Of a stretch of 64,000 bases of DNA, positions 51,865 through 60,147 are shown piece by piece. The position numbers were made by a program, and so were the translations under genes. A model generated the notes under the pieces. That model was not told the DNA's origin, ran no database searches, and saw only the letters and a program-made list of their open reading frames with translations. The DNA is from Chloroflexota bacterium (GTDB taxonomy: Bacteria > Chloroflexota > Anaerolineae > Anaerolineales > VGOW01): positions 46,701 to 110,700 of the forward strand of contig VGOW01000003.1 of NCBI GenBank assembly GCA_016875735.1, written 5' to 3'. Within the stretch, counting starts at the first letter, position 1; every line of letters begins with the position of its first letter.

Positions 51865-52794
51865 ATGACCAACCCTTACCTCGGGAGACCGGCCTCCTCT
51901 TTCGACTTTCAACACATCCGTTACGAAAAGAGCGGCTATCGGGCGACGGTCACCTTCAATCGGCCCGAAGCGCTCAACGCCATCATCTACCCTTTGCTGC
52001 TCGAACTGCGCGAGGCTTTTCTCGACGCCTCGTTCGACGACGCCGTGGCCGTGCTGGTGCTCACCGGCGCGGGCGACCGCGCTTTTTGCGCCGGCGCCGA
52101 TCTCGGCGAGCAAAAGCAGTTCATCGACCGACCGCAGGATTACTGGAAGTGGATGGGCGCGTTCATCGAGGCGCACGACCGCTTGCGGAATCTGGGCAAG
52201 CCGACGATTGCCCGCCTCAACGGGATCGTGGTGGGCGGCGGCAACGAGTTCAACATGTCGTGCGATTTGGCAATTGCCGCCGACGACATTTACATCCGGC
52301 AGGTGGGCGCCTCGCACGGATCGGTGGCGGCGGCGGGGGCCACTCAATGGCTGCCCATCATCGTCGGCGACCGACGGGCGCGCGAGATTCTATTCCTCAA
52401 CGAAGAGATTCCGGCGGCGAAGGCGCTCGAATGGGGGCTGGTGAATCAAGTGACGCCGCGCCATCAACTCGATGCGGCGGTGGAGGCGATGGCCGAAAAA
52501 CTCTACCGCAAACTGCCCGAAGTGACTCGATACACGAAACAACACATCAACTTTTGGCGCGACTTCTCGTGGGGAGTCACCATCGGCCACGCCCGCGACT
52601 GGCTCTCCATTCACGCGAACGCCTACGAGACGACCGAAGCCGTGCGCGCGTTCGGCGCAAAGCGCAAGCCCGATTACGATTCGGTGCGTACAGCGCAGGG
52701 CGAGCCTCGCTCGCAAACCTGCCCGCACTGCGGCGCGAGGGGACTGTCAACCAGCCACAAGTTTTGCGGCGAGTGCGGCAAAAGCCTCACGTAG
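51865..52794 (+). CDS. Enoyl-CoA hydratase/isomerase family protein with C-terminal zinc ribbon
   Basis: A 309-residue crotonase-fold protein. The substrate loop is RPEALNAIIYPLLLELREAF, and the oxyanion-hole glycines are in AFCAGADLGEQ and NGIVVGGGNEFNMSCDLAI. By alignment to hydratases, the second catalytic Glu is kept (RAREILFL) but the first position is Gly/Ser (VGASHGS). It may therefore be an isomerase, hydrolase or decarboxylase. The C-terminus adds CPHCGARG...FCGECGK, a four-cysteine zinc ribbon unusual for this family. The start at 51865 avoids translating the upstream repeat. It is divergent from the CoA-transferase operon. Confidence 0.85.
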   Translation: MTNPYLGRPASSFDFQHIRYEKSGYRATVTFNRPEALNAIIYPLLLELREAFLDASFDDAVAVLVLTGAGDRAFCAGADLGEQKQFIDRPQDYWKWMGAFIEAHDRLRNLGKPTIARLNGIVVGGGNEFNMSCDLAIAADDIYIRQVGASHGSVAAAGATQWLPIIVGDRRAREILFLNEEIPAAKALEWGLVNQVTPRHQLDAAVEAMAEKLYRKLPEVTRYTKQHINFWRDFSWGVTIGHARDWLSIHANAYETTEAVRAFGAKRKPDYDSVRTAQGEPRSQTCPHCGARGLSTSHKFCGECGKSLT

Positions 52795-52797
52795 TTT

Positions 52798-52836
52798 TCA
52801 ATCGCAAATCTCAAATCTGCAATCTACAATCCCCCA
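52798..52836. repeat. Short-word repeat (CAATCTACAATC / CAAATCTCAAATCTGC)
   Basis: Reiterated CAAATCT/CAATCT words fill the junction between the hydratase-like gene and corA. A TACAAT within it (52825-52830) ends 12 bases before the corA ATG and could act as a -10. Confidence 0.7.
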
Positions 52837-52842
52837 CCCCCC

Positions 52843-53760
52843 ATGCCCGCCACCCTCCTCACGCATGGCCGCGTCACGTGGACGAACATCGTCCAGCCCA
52901 CACAAGCCGACATTGACGAGCTGGGCAGACGCTATCCGCAGTTTCACCCGCTCAACCTCAAAGACAGCCTGACCACCGCCGAGATTCCGAAACTCGATCA
53001 TCACGATGATTACCTTTTTCTGGTGGCGCACCTTCCGGCTTACAACAAAGCCGAGGGCCTGTATCGCCCCGAAGAAGTGGACATCTTCATCGCCAAAAGC
53101 ACGCTGGTCACCATCCACTCCGGCAGGCTGGAGGCGCTCAACGAATTTTTTCGCAGCGCGCAAGAAGATGAAACTACCCGCGAGTTGTGGATGGGGCGCG
53201 GGGCCAGCCCATTGCTGTACGAATTGTTGAATCGATTCGTGGAGCACGGCATGCCTCTCACCCGCCGCTTCGATCACGAAATCCAGCACATCGAAAAGAC
53301 TCTGTTCGCCAGCGACACCCGGCACACCCTCAACGAGATCGCCGTCGTGCGCCGCGACCTCATCGCCCTGCGCCACATCATCAAGCCGCAGCTGCCGGTG
53401 GTGCGCGCGCTGGCCGAGGGCAACTGGCCGTTCATTCACGAAGACCTCACCCTTTACTGGAGCGACATCAGCGATCACCTCACGCAATTTCAGGCGCGGC
53501 TCGACGAGCACTTCGACGTGGTGAGCGGCCTCTCGGAAACCATCGACACGCTGGCCTCGCACCGTATTGACGAAGTGGTGCGCGCGTTGACGATCGTCAC
53601 CGTCATCACCCTGCCCCTGAGCCTGCTCTCGACGATCTTCGGCATGAACGTCGCCCTGCCATTCGACGAACACCCGGCTCTCTTCTTTGTCGTCGTCGGT
53701 TTCGGGGCCGCGCTCACCGCCGCACTGCTGTGGTATCTCCACAGCCGCAAATGGCTGTAG
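52843..53760 (+). CDS. corA: CorA-type magnesium/divalent metal transporter
   Basis: A 305-residue CorA protein with a large cytoplasmic N-terminal domain (FHPLNLKDSLTTAEIPKLDH, FIAKSTLVTIHSG) and a long stalk helix. The first membrane helix VRALTIVTVITLPLSLLSTI is followed by the signature GMN in IFGMNVALPF. A second helix, FFVVVGFGAALTAALLWYL, precedes the short basic tail HSRKWL. It forms pentameric Mg2+ channels. Confidence 0.95.
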   Translation: MPATLLTHGRVTWTNIVQPTQADIDELGRRYPQFHPLNLKDSLTTAEIPKLDHHDDYLFLVAHLPAYNKAEGLYRPEEVDIFIAKSTLVTIHSGRLEALNEFFRSAQEDETTRELWMGRGASPLLYELLNRFVEHGMPLTRRFDHEIQHIEKTLFASDTRHTLNEIAVVRRDLIALRHIIKPQLPVVRALAEGNWPFIHEDLTLYWSDISDHLTQFQARLDEHFDVVSGLSETIDTLASHRIDEVVRALTIVTVITLPLSLLSTIFGMNVALPFDEHPALFFVVVGFGAALTAALLWYLHSRKWL

Positions 53761-53767
53761 CAAAATT

Positions 53768-53816
53768 CGCCCTCACCCCGCCCCTCTCCCGAAGGGAAAG
53801 GGGTTGGGGTGAGGGC
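53768..53816. repeat. 49-bp inverted repeat (CGCCCTCACCCC ... GGGGTGAGGGCG)
   Basis: The outer arms CGCCCTCACCCC and GGGGTGAGGGCG pair over 12 bases, and an inner CCCCT-TCCC/GGGA-AGGGG arm closes on GAA. It starts eight bases after the corA stop. It resembles dispersed CCCTCACCCC elements seen in many bacterial genomes and may also act as terminator. Confidence 0.8.
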
Positions 53817-53852
53817 GAGTCACAAAGTCTCCGTATTCATAGGAGGTTGCCA

Positions 53853-54323
53853 ATGCAACGACGCGCCCTTGCGCTCATCGCTGTGTTCTTGGCCGCATGT
53901 GGATTGCCCACGCCCACGCCCGCCGAGACTCAGCCTTCAACGTCGGCAGTCAAAGAACTGCCGGAAGGCACGCTCCTCATCTACAGCCGGGAGGGCGGCA
54001 TCGCCTTTACCCAAACCACGCTGACTCTCGAGACCGATGGGGCGGTGCTGTTGGAGAGTTCGCGAGAGTCTCCGAAGGAATGGCAAGCCTCGGCGGATCA
54101 ACTCGCCTCGATCACTGCCCTGCTCAACGATCCGGGATTTGCCGATCTGCCATTCGACGACGTGGTGGCCTGCGCTGACTGCTACGTTTACACACTCCAC
54201 GCCCTCACATCGCAAGGCGTCAAATCGGTGAAACTGGACGACGCCGATCTGACCCATAATCCCCCCATCCCATTTGTGCGCATGTTGGATTTGCTTGCCG
54301 GGCTAGCCGCCAGCGCCCCGTAG
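53853..54323 (+). CDS. Hypothetical lipoprotein
   Basis: A 156-residue secreted lipoprotein: signal MQRRALALIAVFLAAC with lipobox, Pro/Thr linker, then a compact domain with LLIYSREGGIAFTQTTLTLE, LASITALLNDPGFADLP and a CADC motif (VVACADCYVYTLH) that could bind metal or form a disulfide. Similar small lipoproteins appear in Chloroflexota; function unknown. The start at 53853 has AGGAGG just upstream. It ends two bases before the convergent LCP gene. Confidence 0.8.
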   Translation: MQRRALALIAVFLAACGLPTPTPAETQPSTSAVKELPEGTLLIYSREGGIAFTQTTLTLETDGAVLLESSRESPKEWQASADQLASITALLNDPGFADLPFDDVVACADCYVYTLHALTSQGVKSVKLDDADLTHNPPIPFVRMLDLLAGLAASAP

Positions 54324-54324
54324 A

Positions 54325-55413
54325 TCACGGTGTGGCTAGAAAAGCCTCGATGACTGGCGCAATCCTTGCACGCTGAGGGATCCACACACTCGCCCCGCCG
54401 GGCGTGACCCACGAAGCCAGCATATTCTGATCGATGACGTACGTTTGGATTTGCGACCGCTCGATGCGCTGTGCTTCCAGCCCATACGAAATCAGCGTGG
54501 GCAGAGTCATATCGGTATCGAACGTTCCTTCGGCGGCGGCATACACTTCGGGGATTTTGGTGACGGCGTCGAAACTCAACGCCCGGTCGCGGATGGCGAG
54601 CAATACAAGCTGCTGACGCTTCACTCGCTCGGTGTCGCCGTCTTGATGCCGGGTGCGGGCGTATCGCAAAGCGGCTAGCCCATCCATGTGCTGGTAGCCC
54701 GGCTCGACGACGAGCGTGATGCACCCGTAGTTGTCGGTGGGAAAACAAGAGTCGTAAATTCTTTCCGGCACGTCGATGTCGATGCCGCCCAATGCGTCCA
54801 CGATGTTGACGAAGCCCTGAAAGTTGACGATGGCATAATGATCGAGCGGCACGCCAAAGTTGAGGGTGACGGCGTCCATCGCCGAGCGGGGGCCGCCGCC
54901 GGGCACGTCGTACACTTCTCCGTAATAATAGGCGGTGTTGATGCGCCCTTCGGTGATCCCGTAGGCTTCGAAGTTGGGGAGCGCCACCCACATATCGCGG
55001 GGCAGGGCCAGCAGTTTGGCGGTGTGATGATCGAAGTCGGCGCGCAGAAGCATCATCGTATCGGTGCGCGTCGGGTCTCCGGCCTGATCGGGCCGCTCGT
55101 CTTTGCCCAACAGCAGAATGTTGACGATGCCCGTTGCCGGAATGGGCGTGGCCGATGGAGCAGGCGTTGGCGTGAGCGTGGACTCGGCGTTGGGGAGGGC
55201 CGGCACGATGGTTCTGAGCACTTCGAGCGGCGGCGCGGGGGTTTCGTTGGCCGCCAACGCGCGCGAGCGATACACGGCATAGTAGCCGATGAAAGCAAAA
55301 GTGAGGCATACGTTGAGGCCGACGAGGGCGGCGAGGGCGAACACCAAAAAGCCGAGCCCCGAAGTTTTTTTGTTGCGCGTTCGTTTAGGAGGATGGGAGG
55401 GGACGGTATCCAT
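54325..55413 (-). CDS. LytR-CpsA-Psr (LCP) family protein
   Basis: A 362-residue membrane-anchored phosphotransferase that attaches glycopolymers to the envelope. The N-terminal membrane helix is GFLVFALAALVGLNVCLTFAF, then a Pro/Thr linker. The LCP domain has NILLLGKDERP, TRTDTMMLLRAD, LLALPRDMWVALP, GRINTAYYYGE and GLAALRYARTRHQDGDTERVKRQQ (in parts) with the catalytic Arg and Asp residues. The surface polysaccharide made by the 12268-22583 cluster is a possible substrate. Upstream on the minus strand lies a short-word repeat. Confidence 0.93.
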   Translation of the reverse strand: MDTVPSHPPKRTRNKKTSGLGFLVFALAALVGLNVCLTFAFIGYYAVYRSRALAANETPAPPLEVLRTIVPALPNAESTLTPTPAPSATPIPATGIVNILLLGKDERPDQAGDPTRTDTMMLLRADFDHHTAKLLALPRDMWVALPNFEAYGITEGRINTAYYYGEVYDVPGGGPRSAMDAVTLNFGVPLDHYAIVNFQGFVNIVDALGGIDIDVPERIYDSCFPTDNYGCITLVVEPGYQHMDGLAALRYARTRHQDGDTERVKRQQLVLLAIRDRALSFDAVTKIPEVYAAAEGTFDTDMTLPTLISYGLEAQRIERSQIQTYVIDQNMLASWVTPGGASVWIPQRARIAPVIEAFLATP

Positions 55414-55430
55414 TGGAGAAGGGAAGTGAG

Positions 55431-55570
55431 AAGTCAGAGATTGGAGATTAGAGATTGGCTATTCGTCATTCGTCATTCGTCATTTGTCATTCGCCATTTG
55501 CTATCCGCTATCTACCATCCGGTATCCGCCATCTGCCGACTTGTGCATTGCGACTTGTGCATCTAAAATT
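55431..55570. repeat. Long short-word repeat (GATTGGAGATTAGAGATT, CGTCATT, CTATCC words)
   Basis: Three word families abut: GGAGATTAGAGATT, then CATTCGTCATT repeated, then degenerating GCTATCCGCTATC and ACTTGTGCAT units. It fills the divergent region between the LCP and PP2C-like genes. TAAAAT at 55564-55569 lies ten bases before the next ATG. Confidence 0.85.
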
Positions 55571-55578
55571 CACCGTGC

Positions 55579-58041
55579 ATGACTCTTGAAGCCGAAGTTG
55601 CCTATTTGCATTTGATCAACGGCATTCGCCAGCCCGAAGTTCCGGCGGGGTTTGCCGTGCGCACCGCGCCGCGCAAAGCTGCGCGCGGGCGCGACCGCGA
55701 CGTGCTGATGATCGCGCTGAGCCTCAGCCCCGGCGCCCCGGGCGAGTTGATCGAACTGACGGCCAACACTTTTTTCGGCACGCCCGGCTCGGTCACTGCC
55801 GCCGCGCGCGCCGCCCTCGCCGCCGTGAGCGCGCGCCTCTACGATCACAACCGCTACCCGCCCCCGGCCGGGCCGGTGAGCGGCGGCTTGTGTTGCGCCA
55901 TTCTGCGCGGCAGTGATCTTTACGTTGCGCTGTCGGGCGCGGGCAATGCGATCATCGTGCATCCCAACGCCGTCGAACGATTCCCCGATCCCGGCGGCGA
56001 ACGGACTCGGCCCATCGGACTCGCGCCCTCTGCCGACGTGCAATACTTTCATACGGTAGTGGCCGAATCCGATTTCGTGTTGCTCACTGCCGCCGTCCCC
56101 TCCGGGTGGGAGGCCGACACCATTGCTCATCTGGCCGGGTCGGGTTTGGAATCGGGCGTGGCCCGACTCACGCGGTTGGCCGGAGCGCACGCCGCCGCGC
56201 TGGTGGCCCGCTTCGCCGCCGAGGGCGCGGCTCCGGCAAAACATCGCCCGGCCATCACCGCCGCGCCGCTCACTCCCGCCACTGCCGCTCATGCTGACTC
56301 TGCGACTCCAACGCCGCCTCCGGTCGCTGAACCGCCCGCGCCGACTCTGGAACCCGAACCGCAACCGGCGCCCGACACGTCATCGCTGGCCGGGATTATA
56401 GCGCGAGTGCGCGCCTCTCCGGTGATGGGTGAGTTGACGGAGGAAGAGGCCGAGTCGGCGGCCACGTTGATCAACGCTGAACCTGAGTCGGCGGCATCGC
56501 CGCCGGTTGCGCCGCCGCCCGCGACCCCTGCGACGTTGCGCGAAGCGAGCGATCCCGCTGAGGAAGTTCACATCGGCGATCACGTTTACGAATTCGAAGA
56601 AGAGGAGCCCGAAGAGGAATCGGCGGAAGGCGAGAGCCGTTCGTTCATGCAGCGATTGCAGGACGGGGCGAAGCAATGGTTTGCCAACTTGCCGCTGGGC
56701 CGCGCCAATGAAGCGATGCGCGGCGGGCAAGAGGCGCTCGGCTCGTCGCTACGGAGTTCGGGCGCCTCGGCCCTGCGGCGTTTGTTGCCCGAAGGAGTCA
56801 TTCGCCCCGAAAGTCCCGCCCGACTTGTCGGGCGGGAAAGCCGTTTGCAGATTCCGGATCGGCTGTTGATTGCGATTGCGATCCTGTTGCCCATCGTCAT
56901 CGCGCTGGCGGTGGGATGGGTGTACGTTCAGCGCGGGCGCGCCCAGCAGTACAGAGATTACATGGATCAGGCGCGGCTCGAAGCCGGGCTGGCGCGCACT
57001 CAACCCGATCCCCTTTCGGCCAAGCCTCATTGGGTGACGGCGCTGGCGTGGCTGGATCAAGCCGAGTCGATCTTTCCCGGGCAGGAGACGGCGGCGGCCC
57101 TGCGCGCCGAAGCCCAGAGCGCGGTGGACGCGGTGGACGGCATTCAGCGTTTGCCGTTGGAGCCTCTGACGCCGGGCGGGTTCGGGGCGAGCGCGAACAT
57201 TGCCGAAGTGGTGGTGAACGGCTCCGAAGTGTATGCGCTGGACTCGACGCGGCAGAGTGTGTACCGCGCGGTGCTCACCGAAGACGGCAAGTTTGTGATC
57301 GACCGCACCTTCCAATGCGAGGCGGGTGTGGTGGGCACCTTCGCCGTTAACAACATCGTGGATATTGTGTGGTTGAACACGCCCAACGTGGTGAACAAAC
57401 CGGCGCTGATGGCGATGGACGACGACGGCATTCTCATGTACTGCAAAACCGACGGCGCCGCGCCGGAGGCCTCGCAGTTGATCGCGCCGGACATTGGCTG
57501 GAAGACTCCGAAGGCCATTGAGATTTACGCCGACCGCTTGTACGTTTTCGATCCGGGCTTGAACGACCTTTGGCAATACGACCGGGTCGGCGGCTCCTTC
57601 TCCGAGCGGCCCAAATCGTATTTCACCGGCACGGTGTTCGATTTGAGCGCGGCGGCGGGTTTCACCATTTCGCAGGGTGAGGTCTATATACTGCGCGGCG
57701 ACGGGCGGCTGATCTATTGCGTGCGCGATCCCAACACTCTGCAACCGGGGTGTATCGAGAATGTGCTGTATTCGGATTCGCGCGCCGGCCACTTCAGCGG
57801 CGAGCGGCTCGACGACGCCCTCGCGCCCATTCAACTTTTCTACGACCCACCGCCCGAGCCGTCCCTGTATTTGCTCGACTCGGCCTCGAGCGGAGTCTAT
57901 CAACTCAGCCTCAAACTCGTGCTCCAGCGCCAATGGCGTTCGAGCCAGCCCCTGCCTGCGCCAATAGCGGCTATTGCCATTGGCCCCAACAAGGAATTGT
58001 TTGTGGCCTCGGGCAATAATGTGTATTGGAGCAGGAGATAG
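55579..58041 (+). CDS. PP2C-like domain - TM - beta-propeller membrane protein
   Basis: An 820-residue protein. The N-terminal about 220 residues resemble a degenerate PP2C/serine phosphatase domain (LCCAILRGSDLYVALSGAGN, PIGLAPSADVQYFHT, DFVLLTAAVPSGW), lacking a clear set of metal aspartates. A Pro/Glu-rich linker follows, then a membrane helix near residue 430 (LLIAIAILLPIVIALAVGW). The C-terminal 370 residues form a repeated propeller-like domain with DSTRQSVYRAVL, LYVFDPGLNDLWQYDRV and YLLDSASSGVYQLSL. It may sense outside signals and act on kinase substrates inside; this is inference. A palindrome at 56814-56837 lies in the coding region. Confidence 0.75.
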   Translation: MTLEAEVAYLHLINGIRQPEVPAGFAVRTAPRKAARGRDRDVLMIALSLSPGAPGELIELTANTFFGTPGSVTAAARAALAAVSARLYDHNRYPPPAGPVSGGLCCAILRGSDLYVALSGAGNAIIVHPNAVERFPDPGGERTRPIGLAPSADVQYFHTVVAESDFVLLTAAVPSGWEADTIAHLAGSGLESGVARLTRLAGAHAAALVARFAAEGAAPAKHRPAITAAPLTPATAAHADSATPTPPPVAEPPAPTLEPEPQPAPDTSSLAGIIARVRASPVMGELTEEEAESAATLINAEPESAASPPVAPPPATPATLREASDPAEEVHIGDHVYEFEEEEPEEESAEGESRSFMQRLQDGAKQWFANLPLGRANEAMRGGQEALGSSLRSSGASALRRLLPEGVIRPESPARLVGRESRLQIPDRLLIAIAILLPIVIALAVGWVYVQRGRAQQYRDYMDQARLEAGLARTQPDPLSAKPHWVTALAWLDQAESIFPGQETAAALRAEAQSAVDAVDGIQRLPLEPLTPGGFGASANIAEVVVNGSEVYALDSTRQSVYRAVLTEDGKFVIDRTFQCEAGVVGTFAVNNIVDIVWLNTPNVVNKPALMAMDDDGILMYCKTDGAAPEASQLIAPDIGWKTPKAIEIYADRLYVFDPGLNDLWQYDRVGGSFSERPKSYFTGTVFDLSAAAGFTISQGEVYILRGDGRLIYCVRDPNTLQPGCIENVLYSDSRAGHFSGERLDDALAPIQLFYDPPPEPSLYLLDSASSGVYQLSLKLVLQRQWRSSQPLPAPIAAIAIGPNKELFVASGNNVYWSRR
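56814..56837. repeat. Palindrome inserted in the PP2C-like gene
   Basis: TCCCGCCCGAC-TT-GTCGGGCGGGA: 11 perfect pairs around two bases. It encodes SPARLVGRE just before the membrane helix. Confidence 0.75.
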
Positions 58042-58096
58042 GATTGAGCTGAGAGCGTGGAGATCAGGAGCATTCACCCTTGAGAGACATGACCCC

Positions 58097-58519
58097 ATGA
58101 GCGCCGAAGACATCCGCTGGATTCAGCGATTCAACCACTTTGGCAAGGCATTTGCTCAGTTGAAGGAAGCCGTCGAGTTGTCGCAGCAACGCACGCTTTC
58201 GAGACTCGAAGAACAAGGACTGATTCAAGCCTTTGAATGTACCCATGAAATGGCATGGAACACTTTGAAAGATTTTCTGGAGGAGCGCGGCGCCAAGAAT
58301 ATGTATGGCTCAAAAGACGCCACGCGCGAGGCCTTTAGAACCGGCTTGATCGAAAACGGCGAAACCTGGATGAAAATGATTGAAAGCCGCAACCTGACCT
58401 CGCATACCTACAATGAAGAAACCGCCGCGGCGATAGCATCGGCCATCATACATTCCTACTTTGCCGAGTTTGCAGATTTCCATGCCCAAATGCAAAAACT
58501 GAAAGAGGAGCAGGCGTGA
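58097..58519 (+). CDS. HEPN-type nucleotidyltransferase substrate-binding (HI0074-like) protein
   Basis: A 140-residue all-helical protein of the HI0074/nucleotidyltransferase-substrate-binding family: RFNHFGKAFAQLKEAVELSQ, GLIQAFECTHEMAWNTLKDF and the short RNxxxH-like motif SRNLTSHTYNEETA that marks HEPN RNases. It is the probable toxin of a HEPN-MNT pair. The start at 58097 is 56 bases after the previous stop; a longer in-frame reading from 57974 overlaps the PP2C-like gene and is rejected. Confidence 0.88.
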   Translation: MSAEDIRWIQRFNHFGKAFAQLKEAVELSQQRTLSRLEEQGLIQAFECTHEMAWNTLKDFLEERGAKNMYGSKDATREAFRTGLIENGETWMKMIESRNLTSHTYNEETAAAIASAIIHSYFAEFADFHAQMQKLKEEQA

Positions 58520-58857
58520 CCCCGCGCTTCGGCTTGAAGGAAACAACCATCCAAAGAATATGCGGCGTGTTTGCCAAATATCCGCAAATCGAAAAGGCGG
58601 TCATCTACGGCTCGCGCGCAAAAGGCAACTACAAGAACGGCTCGGATATTGACCTGACTCTGCACGGCGGCGATTTGACGCTGGATATTCTCTACAAAAT
58701 CATGACCGAGATTGACGACTTGCTCCTGCCCTTCACTATTGATCTATCCATCTTCCAAGACATCCGTGACCCTGACGTGATCGAGCATATCCGGCGAGTG
58801 GGCGTGGCATTTTACCAAAAGGGCGAAGCCGCCCCCGAGACGGTCGCCGCTGTGTAA
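58516..58857 (+). CDS. MNT-domain nucleotidyltransferase, probable antitoxin
   Basis: A 113-residue minimal nucleotidyltransferase: VIYGSRAKGNYKNGSDIDLT has the GSxAxG and D-x-D motifs, and FTIDLSIF supplies the third Asp. In HEPN-MNT modules this protein AMPylates the HEPN toxin. GTG start overlapping the HEPN stop (GTGA). Confidence 0.9.
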   Translation: MTPRFGLKETTIQRICGVFAKYPQIEKAVIYGSRAKGNYKNGSDIDLTLHGGDLTLDILYKIMTEIDDLLLPFTIDLSIFQDIRDPDVIEHIRRVGVAFYQKGEAAPETVAAV

Positions 58858-58877
58858 CCGGAACGTGTTCCCTTTGC

Positions 58878-58906
58878 TTGACTCTCCCCTCCCTCACGAC
58901 TAGAAT
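58878..58906 (+). promoter_or_regulatory. Sigma-70-type promoter of the coaE fusion gene; leaderless start
   Basis: TTGACT (58878-58883), a 17-base spacer and TAGAAT (58901-58906). The expected start site, seven bases after the -10, is the A of the ATG at 58913. Confidence 0.8.
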
Positions 58907-58912
58907 CGCCGC

Positions 58913-60076
58913 ATGAGCGCTTGGCCCGGAAAATATCTCATCGGCCTCACCGGCAACATCGGCACTGGCAAGAGCGTGGTGCGCAAGATGCTGGAGCATC
59001 TGGGCGCGTTTGGCATCGACGCCGACGGCATCTCGCATCAGGCCACCGCTAAAGGCGGCCCGGCCTACGAAAAAGTGGTGCAGACCTTCGGCCAGTTCAT
59101 CGTGGGCGACGACGGGCAAATCGATCGGCAGGCGCTCGGCAACATCGTCTTCGCCAACCCCAAAGCCCTCGCCACCCTCGAATCCATCGTCCACCCCGTC
59201 GTGCGGCAGGGCGTCAACATCCTCGCCGGCCGCGCCCCGCATCGGGTGATCGTCGTCGAAGCCATCAAACTGCTCGAAGGCGACTTCGCCGCCATGTGCG
59301 ACTCGATCTGGGTGGTGAACGCCCCCGAAGAAGCGCAAATCGCCCGGCTGGTGCAAAAGCGCAAAATGTCGCCGGAGCAGGCCCGCGCCCGCATCGCCGC
59401 GCAAAACCCGCAGGCCGAAAAACTCAAGCGAGCATCCGTCGTCATTCAGAACGCCGGATCATTCGAGGAGACGTGGGCGCAGGCGCAAGCGGCGTGGAAC
59501 AAACTGATTGGCCCCCCCTCCGAAAGGGAAGCCGCCCCCGCCGCGCCGCCCACGTTGGCGCGCCCCCAACCGGGGGCCACGCCCACCATCACCGTGCGCC
59601 GCGGCAAACCCGCCGACGCCGCCGCCATCGCCGCCTTCATCACGCAGGCCACGAAACATTCGCGCGCCCTCGCCCGCGCCGACGTGATGGAAATGTTTGG
59701 CGAAAAAGCATTCGTGCTGGCGCACGTGAATGAAGGGCTGGGCGCGTTAGCGGGCTGGCAGGTGGAGAATCTGGTGACGCGAGTGGACGATTTTTATTTT
59801 CTCGGCGGCGTCGCCCCGGATCTGGTGATCAAACCCATGCTCGATTCCATCGAGTCGGCCTCGCGCGATCTGCAAAGCGAAGCATCGTTCCTCTTCGTTG
59901 TGCCCGCTCTGCAAAACGGAGCCAAATCGGCTTTTGCCTCTGCCGGTTATGAGGCCATCACCCCCGACAGCATCAGCATCACCGCCTGGCGCGAGGCGGT
60001 AAAAGAATCTCAACCGCCGGGCACGACGGTGCTGTTCAAGAAACTGCGCGAAGACCGCGTGCTGAGGCCGGTGTAG
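58913..60076 (+). CDS. coaE: Dephospho-CoA kinase fused to a GNAT-like domain
   Basis: A 387-residue two-domain protein. The N-terminal about 200 residues are CoaE, which makes CoA from dephospho-CoA: YLIGLTGNIGTGKSVVRKML, GIDADGISHQATAKGGPAY, VVEAIKLLEGDFAAMCDSIW (in parts) and KRKMSPEQARARIAAQNP. After a Pro/Ala linker the C-terminal part (ITVRRGKPADAAAIAAFITQ, FVLAHVNEGLGALAGWQVEN) has a GNAT acetyltransferase-like layout but lacks an obvious R/Q-x2-G-x-G/A acetyl-CoA motif. Such a fusion is unusual. Its own promoter puts the ATG at the transcript start. Confidence 0.88.
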   Translation: MSAWPGKYLIGLTGNIGTGKSVVRKMLEHLGAFGIDADGISHQATAKGGPAYEKVVQTFGQFIVGDDGQIDRQALGNIVFANPKALATLESIVHPVVRQGVNILAGRAPHRVIVVEAIKLLEGDFAAMCDSIWVVNAPEEAQIARLVQKRKMSPEQARARIAAQNPQAEKLKRASVVIQNAGSFEETWAQAQAAWNKLIGPPSEREAAPAAPPTLARPQPGATPTITVRRGKPADAAAIAAFITQATKHSRALARADVMEMFGEKAFVLAHVNEGLGALAGWQVENLVTRVDDFYFLGGVAPDLVIKPMLDSIESASRDLQSEASFLFVVPALQNGAKSAFASAGYEAITPDSISITAWREAVKESQPPGTTVLFKKLREDRVLRPV

Positions 60077-60084
60077 AACGACCA

Positions 60085-60127
60085 AGGGCGACGGCATTGC
60101 ATTCAGGCGACGGCATGCCGTCGCCCC
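60085..60127. repeat. Palindromic repeat (GGCGACGGCATGCCGTCGCC type)
   Basis: A perfect 20-base palindrome at 60106-60125, preceded by a half copy (GGGCGACGGCATTGCATTC). It lies between the coaE fusion and the next gene. Confidence 0.8.
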
Positions 60128-60147
60128 AACCTTTCTTAAGGAGCAAC

